64,000 nt of DNA. Source: CAVTWY01 sp963738615 (GTDB lineage: Bacteria; Pseudomonadota; Gammaproteobacteria; Burkholderiales; Burkholderiaceae_C). The notes under the pieces are model-generated. The model did no database searches. It saw nothing but the letters and a program-made list of their open reading frames with translations, and was not told the origin of the DNA. A program made the position numbers and the translations under genes. Shown in pieces: positions 8,964 to 16,323 of the stretch (within the stretch, counting starts at the first letter, position 1; each line of letters opens with the position of its first letter). The stretch spans positions 682,001 through 746,000 of the forward strand of contig CAVTXI010000019.1 of assembly GCA_963738615.1 (NCBI GenBank), written 5' to 3'.

Positions 8964-9211
8964 CCATGAAGTCTCAGATCCCCGCGATCGTTCCCGTCGC
9001 CGTGCTCGTCGTCGCGACCCTCGCCGCGGGCGCGACGATGTGGCACGGGTTGTTCATCGACACCGCAGCCAGGAGCAAAGGGCGTGGTGCCGTCGCCATG
9101 CCGCCTCTGAAAGCCGCTGTCGAGGCGCCGACGCGAAAGGGGGCGTCGGATGCGCATGCGGGCCATGGATCGAGCCTTCGACCGCCGACGAACGAGGCGC
9201 CGCCCAGGTAG
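8960..9211 (+). CDS. Small single-pass membrane protein, unidentified
   Basis: An 83-residue frame whose ATG overlaps the stop of the EamA transporter (ATGA). It has one hydrophobic helix (IPAIVPVAVLVVATLAAG, residues 6-23) followed by a hydrophilic Ala/Pro/Arg/His-rich tail. The overlapping start and the clean membrane segment near the N-terminus favour a real, translationally coupled gene. I recognise no family. It converges with the substrate-binding protein gene, with 7 nt between stops. Could be spurious. Confidence 0.4.
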   Translation: MTMKSQIPAIVPVAVLVVATLAAGATMWHGLFIDTAARSKGRGAVAMPPLKAAVEAPTRKGASDAHAGHGSSLRPPTNEAPPR

Positions 9212-9218
9212 CCGCTCG

Positions 9219-10838
9219 CTAGGGCAGCTTCACCCAACGCAGGTCGAGCACGTCGTTCGGCAACTGCACGACTTCGATGCCGCGCTTCATCACCCAGTTG
9301 TGATGGCGCCGGTACAGCGGCAGCATCGGCAGGTCGTCGTGCACGATCGCCAGCGCCTGCGCGACCAGGTCGCGACGCTTCGCGAGGTCGGGCTCGGCCC
9401 CCGCGCGTTCGAGCAAGGTGTCGAGCTTCGGGTTGCTGTAGCGCCCGGCGTTGAATGCGCCGCCGACCTTGGCGTCGTGCGTGCGCACCAGCGACTGCAT
9501 GATCAGCCACGCATCCGTGCCCGGCGTCCAGCCGAACTCGAGGAACGATGCCGTTGCCTGCGTCAGCTTCGGAAAGAAGATCGACGTCGGCGATGGTTGA
9601 AACGCCGCGCGGATGCCGACCTTGCTCAGCATCGCCGCGATGGCCTCGCACACCGCCGACCGGAAGGCGATGTTCACGCAGTCCATCTGCACGCTGAAGC
9701 CGTCCGGGTATCCGGCCTGCGCCAACAGCGCCTTCGCCGCGGCAAGGTCGAACGCGGGCCGCTTCTCACGCGCGGGGGCATAGCCATCGACCAGCGGCGA
9801 CACGAACGACGCCGTTGGCGTACCTTGCCCGCGCAGCACCTGGCGCGCGATCAAGTCCATGTCGATCGCTTGCTGCACCGCGCGGCGCACCCGCACGTCT
9901 TTGAAAGGGTTGCGGCCCTTCACGTCGCTGCCTTGCAATTCCTCGCGGTGCTGGTCGAACGCGAGGTACTGCGTGCCGATGTCGGTGGTGTGCACGATCG
10001 CGAGCTTGTCGTCCTGCTTCAGCCGCGGCAGGTCCTGGAACGGCGGGTCGATCACGAAGTCGACCTGGCCCGACGCCAGCGCCGCCAAGCGCGACGCGTC
10101 GCTCTGAATCACGGCGTACTGCACTTCCTCGACATTGCCGATGTCGGCGCCGCCGCGGCCCCACCAGCGTGGGTTGGCGCGCAGCGTGGTGCGCACGTCG
10201 GACTCGTAGCGCTGCAGCACGAACGGGCCGGTGCCGTTGGCGTTGCGCACGGCATGGGTTTCCTGCTTGCCGTTGTAGTCCTGCGGGCGCGTCACGCCGT
10301 GTTTGTCGGCCCACGCTTTGCTCATCATCCCGACCAGCCACAGCTTGTCGGGCAACACCGCGTCGGGCTGCGCGGTGACGATGTCGACGGTGTGCGCGTC
10401 GACCTTGCGCGCGCCGGTCACGCCACGCAGTTGGTTCGCGCGCTGCGAGTTCTTGTCGAGCGCGCGTTCGATCGAAAACACCGCATCGTCGGCGTCAAAC
10501 GGCGCGCCGTCGTGGAAGACCACGTCGCGGCGCAAGGTGAACCGCCACGTGGTGGGGTCGACCATCGTCCATGACGTGGCCAGCGACGGTTCGAGTGCGA
10601 ACTTGCGGTCGCGGCTGACCAGGCCCTCGTAGATCTGCGAGTTCACGCGCAGGTGGTAAAGCAGCGCCAGCGCGTGCGGGTCCATCGACTGCGGATCGAA
10701 GGCGCTGGCGTAGCGCAGGGTCTTCGTCTGCGCCTGGGCCATGCCCACGAATGTGCCCAGCAGCAACGCGAGGACCAGAGCGGACGCGCTGGCGCGCAGC
10801 AGGCGCAGCGCAAGGTGCGGGGGGTGACGATCGAGCAT
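9219..10838 (-). CDS. ABC transporter substrate-binding protein, family 5 (peptide/nickel type)
   Basis: Periplasmic solute receptor of 539 residues with a signal peptide (RLLRASASALVLALLLG, cleavage near AQAQ). SBP_bac_5 landmarks are TLRYASAFDPQSMDPHA at the mature start, NSQIYEGLVSRD, WRFTLRRDVVFHDG and GTGPFVLQRYESD. The family delivers oligopeptides, opines, glutathione or nickel to DppBCDF/OppBCDF-type permeases. No permease or ATPase gene is adjacent, so this is an orphan receptor. ATG 10838 was chosen because it starts the signal peptide shortly after a basic n-region. Confidence 0.92.
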   Translation of the reverse strand: MLDRHPPHLALRLLRASASALVLALLLGTFVGMAQAQTKTLRYASAFDPQSMDPHALALLYHLRVNSQIYEGLVSRDRKFALEPSLATSWTMVDPTTWRFTLRRDVVFHDGAPFDADDAVFSIERALDKNSQRANQLRGVTGARKVDAHTVDIVTAQPDAVLPDKLWLVGMMSKAWADKHGVTRPQDYNGKQETHAVRNANGTGPFVLQRYESDVRTTLRANPRWWGRGGADIGNVEEVQYAVIQSDASRLAALASGQVDFVIDPPFQDLPRLKQDDKLAIVHTTDIGTQYLAFDQHREELQGSDVKGRNPFKDVRVRRAVQQAIDMDLIARQVLRGQGTPTASFVSPLVDGYAPAREKRPAFDLAAAKALLAQAGYPDGFSVQMDCVNIAFRSAVCEAIAAMLSKVGIRAAFQPSPTSIFFPKLTQATASFLEFGWTPGTDAWLIMQSLVRTHDAKVGGAFNAGRYSNPKLDTLLERAGAEPDLAKRRDLVAQALAIVHDDLPMLPLYRRHHNWVMKRGIEVVQLPNDVLDLRWVKLP

Positions 10839-11003
10839 TTCGAGCCTTCGTGCAACGCAGACCGTGACGGCCAAGGCCCATCGACCGAGGGCAGAAACGC
10901 CAACGATCGAAAGGGCGGTGTTACCAGAAGCGACGGTACCCCTCGCGCTCTTGGGCGGCAAGGCAGCACTTGTTCTTCGAGCGACAATTAACTACCATCC
11001 AAG

Positions 11004-11031
11004 CCATACTGGCAATATGGGTCACCCATAT
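11004..11031. promoter_or_regulatory. Palindromic operator overlapping the vapB start codon
   Basis: A perfect inverted repeat ATATGGGT-C-ACCCATAT occupies 11015-11031, and its last two bases are the first two of the vapB ATG (11030). A second overlapping pair, CCATA at 11004-11008 and TATGG at 11016-11020, sits one turn upstream. VapBC complexes autorepress by binding such palindromes, so this is the probable autoregulatory site. Sequence symmetry is seen directly; function is inferred. Confidence 0.75.
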
Positions 11032-11311
11032 GAAGACGACGCTCGAGCTCCCGGACGATCTGCTGGAGCGCACACGCCGGGTCGCGCGGCGTGAAGGCAC
11101 CACACTGCGTGCATTGGTCGAAGAGGGCTTGAAACTGGCCCTGCGCGCGCGCACTGCCGGATCGCGGCGCACGCGCTTCAGCATCGAACCCTTCGAGGGC
11201 GAAGGGCTGACGGCCGAGTTCGCCGGCGCGTCGTGGTCGCAGATCCGCGACGCGATCTACGGCCCGCCATTCGGCGTGGGTGCGGCCTCGCGCGAGCGGG
11301 ACGAGCCGTGA
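11030..11311 (+). CDS. vapB: VapB-type antitoxin
   Basis: A 93-residue antitoxin. The N-terminus (KTTLELPDDLLERTRRVARR, then TTLRALVEEGLKLAL) is a ribbon-helix-helix DNA-binding fold. The C-terminal part, with FSIEPFEGEGL and WSQIRDAIYG, is the expected toxin-wrapping segment. The upstream frame is open to a TTG at 10970, but ATG 11030 begins exactly at the beta-strand of the fold. Its TGA overlaps the GTG of the toxin gene. A palindromic operator overlaps the start. Confidence 0.87.
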   Translation: MKTTLELPDDLLERTRRVARREGTTLRALVEEGLKLALRARTAGSRRTRFSIEPFEGEGLTAEFAGASWSQIRDAIYGPPFGVGAASRERDEP

Positions 11312-11742
11312 TCGCGCTCGACACCAACATCCTCGTCTACGCGCATCGCGTCGACGCGCCTTTTCACGCCGCGGCTCGCGTTGCGGTCGAACAACTCGCC
11401 GGTGGCGCTGCTGCATGGGCCATTCCTTGGCCGTGCGTGCACGAGTTCCTGGCGGTGGTCACGCACGCTCGCATCTTCAAGCTGCCGACACCGCTCGAGA
11501 CCGCTCTCGCGCACCTGCGCGCACTCGCCGCATTGCCGCAGTTGACGTGGTTGGCAGAAGGCGAGGGCTACCTGGAAGAACTCGAGCGCGTCACCGTTCC
11601 CGCACGAACGCAGGGCGGCGCCGTGCACGATGCGCGCATCGCGGCGCTGTGCCTGCATCACGGGGTGAGCGAGCTGTGGTCGGCAGACCGCGACTTCACG
11701 CGCTTCGGGGCGCTGCGCGTGCGTAATCCACTCGCAGTTTGA
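11308..11742 (+). CDS. vapC: VapC-type PIN domain ribonuclease toxin
   Basis: A 144-residue PIN-fold toxin starting at GTG 11308, overlapping the antitoxin stop by four bases. The acidic metal-binding residues are visible: Asp in ALDTNILVYAHR near the N-terminus, Glu in CVHEFLAVV, Asp in VHDARIAALCL, and Asp in WSADRDFTRF near the C-terminus. VapC toxins cut tRNA or rRNA; the target here is unknown. All catalytic positions look intact, so the module is probably functional. Confidence 0.9.
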   Translation: MIALDTNILVYAHRVDAPFHAAARVAVEQLAGGAAAWAIPWPCVHEFLAVVTHARIFKLPTPLETALAHLRALAALPQLTWLAEGEGYLEELERVTVPARTQGGAVHDARIAALCLHHGVSELWSADRDFTRFGALRVRNPLAV

Positions 11743-11783
11743 ACGCAGCGAGTTGGACACGACTCGCCATGACACTCGCGCCG

Positions 11784-13169
11784 TCACCGCAGCGCGAAAG
11801 CACGGGGCTGCAAGGAGTCTTCGGCGTCGTGCTCCAGCCGGGCCGGGCGTGCCGCCCCGGCGGCACGCGCGGTGATCGGGGTCGCCGCAGGGCGTCGACC
11901 GCCTGCACACCACAGCACCATCAAGAGCGCCAACAGCGGCATGTTCTTCGCCAGCGGCCCGCAGTGGTCGATCGTCAGCTCGGGCATGTTGATCGCGGCG
12001 GTGAGCGTGTAGCCGAGCACGGCAGCGATCTGCACGGCATACGTCCATGGGCCGGGTTGCCGCTGCAGCATCGCAAGGCCCAGCGCCGCGTTGAGCGCGC
12101 ATGAGGCCACCATCATCACCACGCCCAGGTCACCCTCGAACCCGCAGCGCGCCAGCAGCGCCAGCACGCCGGATGCTTGGGGCAGCAGGGCGGTGATGAG
12201 CGCGGTGTACAGCCACAGCATCGCGACCGACCCGCGCAGCAGCCATCCGAGGGCCGGGCTCAGGCTCACACGCAGGTCCACCATCGGTTCGGGCGCGGTC
12301 GTGCGCAGGCCATCGGCCAGCGTGGTGGGTGCGCGCCCCAGCAGGGTGGCTGCCGCATTGGTGCGGCTGGTGTTGCCGCGCTCCAGCAGCCGCAGCGTGT
12401 CACGGCTGTAGACGGTTTGTGGCAGCGCCTCGGCGATGACGGCGCCAAGCTTCATCAGCGGCATCGGCACGGGCAGCCATAAAGCTTCGGCCAGGCCCAT
12501 CGCGCGGCGGTAGGTGGCGAGCATGTCGCGCCAGCTGAGTGCGTGTGGACCTGCCAACTCGAAGGTGCCGCCGAGGGGTTCTTTCTGTTCGAGAAGACGA
12601 GCCACAGCCTCGGCGACCTCGTAGACGTGAATCGGCTGCACCGCCTGTTGGCCGCGGCCCGGCAGTGAGATCAGCGGCAGGCTCGCCAGCGTGGCGAAGA
12701 GCGCTGCGCTGGCGCTGTGCGGGCCGAAGATCAGCGAGGGGCGCACCACGGCGTGCTCGATGGGCAAGGCGCACAGCGCGTCGTCGGCGCGCAGCTTGGT
12801 CGCAAGGTAGGGCACGTCGAGGCCTTCGCTGCTCACGCCCAGGGCCGAAATCTGCACGATGCGCGCAACACCCGCGCGCTGCGCGCCGCGAAAGAGCTCG
12901 ATCGGGCCTTCGGCGTGGATGCGGGCAAAGGATTGCTGACGCGTCTCGATCAGGATGCCGACGCAGTTCACCACCGCGTCGACGCGCGCTTGGTTCAGGC
13001 GCTCGGCCCAACGCTCGGGGGCGCAGGGCTCGGTGTAGTCGACGTGCAGGCTGCGGTCGGCGTCGGGCAGCGAGCGCGCGGCGCTGACCACGGTGTGTCC
13101 GCGAGCACGCAGTGCCTGTGCCACGGCGCGGCCGATGCAACCGGTACTGCCAACCACCAGGACTCTCAT
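11784..13169 (-). CDS. SDR/NmrA-like oxidoreductase fused to a DoxX-like membrane domain
   Basis: A 461-residue two-domain protein. Residues 1-300 are a Rossmann-fold NAD(P)-binding domain with the dinucleotide motif GSTGCIGRAVAQALRARGH, followed by SALGVSSEG and a Y-x3-K-like YLATK. Residues from about 305 contain four hydrophobic helices of the DoxX-like type (LLRGSVAMLWLYTALITALL, and GLAMLQRQPGPWTYAVQ). The C-terminal tail is Ala/Arg-rich. Such fusions suggest membrane-tethered quinone or lipid redox chemistry, but the reaction is unknown. It lies directly downstream of a truncated DCC-family frame and is probably co-transcribed with it from the operator at 13419-13438. Confidence 0.85.
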   Translation of the reverse strand: MRVLVVGSTGCIGRAVAQALRARGHTVVSAARSLPDADRSLHVDYTEPCAPERWAERLNQARVDAVVNCVGILIETRQQSFARIHAEGPIELFRGAQRAGVARIVQISALGVSSEGLDVPYLATKLRADDALCALPIEHAVVRPSLIFGPHSASAALFATLASLPLISLPGRGQQAVQPIHVYEVAEAVARLLEQKEPLGGTFELAGPHALSWRDMLATYRRAMGLAEALWLPVPMPLMKLGAVIAEALPQTVYSRDTLRLLERGNTSRTNAAATLLGRAPTTLADGLRTTAPEPMVDLRVSLSPALGWLLRGSVAMLWLYTALITALLPQASGVLALLARCGFEGDLGVVMMVASCALNAALGLAMLQRQPGPWTYAVQIAAVLGYTLTAAINMPELTIDHCGPLAKNMPLLALLMVLWCAGGRRPAATPITARAAGAARPARLEHDAEDSLQPRAFALR

Positions 13170-13220
13170 GATGGATCTCCTCGTTGTTGTCGAAGGGTTT
13201 GGGGGGCAGGGCAGGCGCCG

Positions 13221-13400
13221 TCATGGCAGCGCCGCATCTGCTTTTCGATTCGTGCCGTCTGCCGCATCACCTGCCGTGATGTCGATCAGCCGAAGCTTGT
13301 CCGCGTGATCGCGCTCCTTCAGGCTGTGCAACTCGAGCCGGCACACGGGGCAAGACCCGTCGTAGAGCAGGCGCAGCGGAAAGATTGAGCTTGTGTTCAT
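13221..13400 (-). pseudogene. DCC-family (DUF393) thiol-disulfide oxidoreductase, C-terminally truncated
   Basis: A 59-residue frame from ATG 13400. It opens with the family hallmark YDGSCPVCRLEL and continues to the expected RLIDITAGDA strand, then ends at TGA 13221-13223. Complete DCC proteins are about 110-140 residues, so half the fold is missing, and no other frame continues the family sequence before the SDR gene starts at 13169. The redox CxxC is intact. It may be a remnant whose transcript now mainly serves the SDR-DoxX gene, or a short functional form. Confidence 0.6.
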
Positions 13401-13418
13401 GTGCAATCCATGTCTTTA

Positions 13419-13438
13419 ATTTCTGTCAACAAAGAAAT
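13419..13438. promoter_or_regulatory. Predicted GbsR/MarR operator, site 1
   Basis: The sequence ATTTCTGTCAACAAAGAAAT is an imperfect palindrome that matches the site in front of the regulator gene (14080-14099) at 18 of 20 positions. It lies between the end of the regulator gene and the DCC/SDR-DoxX operon start at 13400, so it probably controls that operon. The repeat is directly visible; binding by the adjacent regulator is inference. Confidence 0.7.
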
Positions 13439-13457
13439 GTCAGTTCAAAAAAATGCC

Positions 13458-14054
13458 TCAGCCTGGGCCGATGAAATCGCTCACTGACATGGGGCGCTGC
13501 TTTGAAGCCGCGGCCGGCTGGGGCGCTTCCTCATCGCGACCCATCAGCCGCTTGATCTTGGCGCCCAGCTTCAGCACCTTGGTCAGCGTTTCGGTGTCAA
13601 GCCGAAGCATCTCGTCGCTCCATGCGGAAAGGGTTTGCAGTAGTTCCGCCGTTTCCTTGATGCGCAGCTTGGCTTCGGCGGGCTCACGCTGAATGGCGGG
13701 ATCGACCAGGAGCTGATTCAGAACCTCAATGGTTGGAGCTATTTCACGAAGTCTGCGCTCACGTACAACAGCCCGAAGCAACTCCCAGACATGGGTCGAG
13801 GTTTCGAAGTGATCGCGCCGATCACCCGGCAAGTGCACCAACCTCACCAGCTTCCAGCCCTGCAGCTCACGCAAGCTGGTGCTGACGTTGGAGCGGGCGA
13901 TGCCCAGCGCGTCAGTGATTTCCTCGGCGTGCATGGCTCGTCCGAGGTAGAACAACAGGGCATGAACTTGGGCAACGCTGCGGTTCACACCCCAGCGGGC
14001 GCCCATCTCGCCCCAGTGAGTGACGAAGCGGGTGGCGGTGGGGGTGAGGTTCAT
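13458..14054 (-). CDS. GbsR/MarR family transcriptional regulator
   Basis: A 198-residue winged-helix regulator of the COG1510 type. It opens with the family's FVTHWGEMGARWGVNRSVAQ motif, then the recognition helix in ITDALGIARSNVSTSLREL and the wing VHLPGDRRDHFE. A helical C-terminal dimerisation part follows. ATG 14054 was chosen over 14111 because the latter would place the operator at 14080-14099 inside the coding region. The gene is divergent from an aldo/keto reductase and precedes the DCC/SDR operon on its own strand. Ligand unknown. Confidence 0.88.
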   Translation of the reverse strand: MNLTPTATRFVTHWGEMGARWGVNRSVAQVHALLFYLGRAMHAEEITDALGIARSNVSTSLRELQGWKLVRLVHLPGDRRDHFETSTHVWELLRAVVRERRLREIAPTIEVLNQLLVDPAIQREPAEAKLRIKETAELLQTLSAWSDEMLRLDTETLTKVLKLGAKIKRLMGRDEEAPQPAAASKQRPMSVSDFIGPG

Positions 14055-14079
14055 GGCGGGAAGCGTATGACTTGCGGAA

Positions 14080-14099
14080 ATTTCTGTCAATACAGAAAT
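14080..14099. promoter_or_regulatory. Predicted GbsR/MarR operator, site 2 (divergent promoter)
   Basis: A perfect inverted repeat with 8-bp arms, ATTTCTGT-CAAT-ACAGAAAT. It lies between the regulator start (14054, minus strand) and the aldo/keto reductase start (14158, plus strand), and matches the site at 13419-13438. It could control both divergent genes. Confidence 0.75.
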
Positions 14100-14157
14100 G
14101 AATGCTGCCACGAACCTTGCGCCGGAAGTCCGATTCGGTCGCGTTCACACTTCGGCC

Positions 14158-15062
14158 ATGGGCTTGTCACGACGTTCTCTCATGGCCGCGATGGGCACGC
14201 TGCCGTTGGCGGCCAGAATCCGGCGCCACCGGCCGCGCTCGTCCGACCCATCCCGTCGAGTGGCGAGGCGATGCCGGTGATCGGCCTGGGCACCTGGATC
14301 ACCTTCAACGTCGGCACCGACCGCGCCGCGCGGGAAGCCTGTGTGGACGTCGTGCGCGCCTTCTTCGCCGAAGGCGGCCGCATGATCGATTCGTCGCCAA
14401 TGTACGGTTCGTCGCAACCCACGATCGGCCATGCGCTCGCGGCGCTGGCGCACCCGAAGGCGTTGTTCTCTGCCGAGAAGGTCTGGATCGGCGACGTGGC
14501 GCGCGGCGCGGCGCAGATGGAAAGCACGCGTGCGCACTGGGGCGTGCCGCGGTTCGACCTGATGCAGGTGCACAACCTCGTGGCCTGGCAGGACCACCTG
14601 CCGCGGCTGTTCGAGATGAAGGCCGCGGGCAAGCTGCGCTACGTCGGCATCACAACGTCCGAAGGTCGGCGCCATGGCGAGATCGAAGCCGTGATGCGCG
14701 CGCAGCCGATCGACTTCGTGCAGGTGACCTACAACCCGCTGGATCGCGAAGTCGAGTCGCGCATCCTGCCGCTGGCCGCCGATCGCGGCATCGCGGTCAT
14801 TGCGAATCGGCCGTTCCGCGAAGGCGCATTGACGAAGGCGCTCGAGCGCCACGCCGTGCCGCCGTGGGCTGCCGAAATCGGCTGCACGCATTGGGCGCAA
14901 CTGGCGCTGAAGTGGGTCGCGACGCACCCGGCCATCACCTGCGTGATCCCGGCGACCAGCCGCGTCGATCACCTACGGCAGAACATGGCTGCAATGCGTG
15001 GCCCGATGCCCGATGCCGCCATGCGCGAGCGCATCGCGCGTGCGATGGTCGAGCGGGTGTGA
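14158..15062 (+). CDS. Tat-exported aldo/keto reductase (frameshifted near 14212-14230)
   Basis: Predicted NADPH-dependent oxidoreductase. The start frame encodes a twin-arginine signal (MGLSRRSLMAAMG then LPLAA). The rest of the protein lies in another frame from about 14230 to TGA 15062: PSSGEAMPVIGLGTWITFNVG, then RMIDSSPMYGSSQPTIG (AKR catalytic Asp-Tyr region), FDLMQVHNL and a C-terminal IPATSR. The full length, 905 nt, is not a multiple of three, so one base is missing or two are extra. The reading after the break is uninterrupted and conserved, which favours a sequencing error. It is divergent from the GbsR regulator with a shared operator. Confidence 0.8.
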
Positions 15063-15090
15063 CGACGACAGCGCCGCGGCGGGGTGCCTT

Positions 15091-15777
15091 GTGAACGAGT
15101 GGTGGACCTATCGCCCCTCGGACTTCCTGATGTTCGCGCCGCGCATTTACTGGCGGCTGTTCGAGTCGATCAACGAAGCGTTCTGGCCCTGGCAGCTACT
15201 GATCGCTGCCGCCGTGCTGATGTGGGCCTGGCGCGGGCAACGATGGTGGCGTGCATCAGGCGTCGTTCTTTCGGCGATGTTCGTGCTTGTGGCCTGGGCC
15301 TTCTTGCACCACCGCCTTGCGCCGATCTTCTGGGTCGCCGAGTTTTGCGCATGGGCGTTCGCGGCGCAGGCGCTGCTGTTGATCGTGCTCATGGCCAGCA
15401 GCGGTGCGCGGTCGCATGAACCGTCGCGCACGGTCATGGTCGTGGCCATGGCGTTGGGGCTGTGGGCGGTTGTCGGCCATCCGCTGCTGGCGCCGATCGC
15501 CTCGAGGCCATGGTCGCAGGCCGAATGGCCCGGCCTTGCGCCGGACCCGACGGCGATCCTCGCGATGGCTTGGTTGCTGCGCATGCCGGGCGCAACAACC
15601 GGATGGCTGCGCGTGCTGAAACGCGCCGCGTGGGTCGTTCCGGTCGCGTGGTGCGTGTTCAGCGCCGCGACCCTGGCGACGATGGGCGAGTGGCAGGCGC
15701 TGGTGATGCTTGCCGCGCCGTCCCTCGTCGTTCTCGCCATGAAGAAAGGCCGAAGCGGCAACCCGCTTCGGCCCTAA
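15091..15777 (+). CDS. DUF6064-like multipass membrane protein
   Basis: A 228-residue integral membrane protein from GTG 15091. It starts with NEWWTYRPSDFLMFAPRIYW, a pattern I associate with DUF6064 proteins, and has about six hydrophobic segments such as LLIAAAVLMWAW and VVLSAMFVLVAWAFLHH. Function unknown. It follows the aldo/keto reductase by 28 nt on the same strand. Its last codons encode the stem of a convergent terminator. Confidence 0.7.
   Translation: MNEWWTYRPSDFLMFAPRIYWRLFESINEAFWPWQLLIAAAVLMWAWRGQRWWRASGVVLSAMFVLVAWAFLHHRLAPIFWVAEFCAWAFAAQALLLIVLMASSGARSHEPSRTVMVVAMALGLWAVVGHPLLAPIASRPWSQAEWPGLAPDPTAILAMAWLLRMPGATTGWLRVLKRAAWVVPVAWCVFSAATLATMGEWQALVMLAAPSLVVLAMKKGRSGNPLRP
15748..15773 (-). 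terminator. Rho-independent terminator of the yidB-like gene
   Basis: A perfect 11-bp stem (GGCCGAAGCGG / CCGCTTCGGCC) with a CAAC loop. Read on the minus strand it is followed by TTTCTTC, so it should end the convergent YidB-family transcript. It is embedded in the last codons of the DUF6064 gene. Confidence 0.75.
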
Positions 15778-15798
15778 GAACGCACGCTGACGAGGAGG

Positions 15799-16269
15799 TC
15801 AGCCCTTGCCCGTCAACGCCCCGAGGATCGACGCGATGTCGCCGAAGCCGCCTTGCGGCGCCTGGCCGTTGGGCGTCATCTTGTCGACCACACCGGGCAG
15901 GATTTGCGACAGCTGCGACAGCAGGTCGCCCTGGCTTACGCCGCCGGCTTGCGCCGAGATCTTGCTCAGCACGTCCGGCCCCAACACCTTGCCCAGCGCA
16001 TCCGCCGAGATCGGCGTGTTCTGCCCCGAACCGATCCATGAGCCGAGCACGTCGCCCATGCCGTTCTTCTGGAACGCCTGTGTCAGGCCACCCAGGCCGC
16101 CGGACGCGCCGTTGTTCGCGAGCAGGCTGCCGAGGATCGAGGCGAGCGGCGACGTGCCGCCTTGCTGCCCGCCACCCATCAAGCCGCCGATCAGCCCGCC
16201 GAGCGCGCCACCGCCTTGCTGCTGGCCGCCGCCCAGCACGCTACCCAGAACTGCGTCGAGAAGACCCAT
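15799..16269 (-). CDS. YidB family protein (DUF937)
   Basis: A 156-residue protein that opens MGLLDAVLGSVLGG, has a Gly/Gln-rich segment to about residue 60, and then a conserved helical domain (NGMGDVLGSWIGSGQNTPIS, then LGKVLGPDVLSKISAQAG). These are hallmarks of the YidB/DUF937 family, whose role is not established. The start is supported by a strong GGAGG Shine-Dalgarno 8 nt upstream. A terminator follows the stop. Confidence 0.88.
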   Translation of the reverse strand: MGLLDAVLGSVLGGGQQQGGGALGGLIGGLMGGGQQGGTSPLASILGSLLANNGASGGLGGLTQAFQKNGMGDVLGSWIGSGQNTPISADALGKVLGPDVLSKISAQAGGVSQGDLLSQLSQILPGVVDKMTPNGQAPQGGFGDIASILGALTGKG

Positions 16270-16323
16270 GTTGATTCCTCCGTTTGATGGACACGCGACC
16301 GTCATGAGTGATGGCCGACAAAA

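Noticed and set aside
9030..9046. TGGCACGGG as another sigma-54 promoter
   Set aside because: The -12 GC is not at the required ten-base spacing and the site lies inside a coding frame on the wrong side of a gene start.
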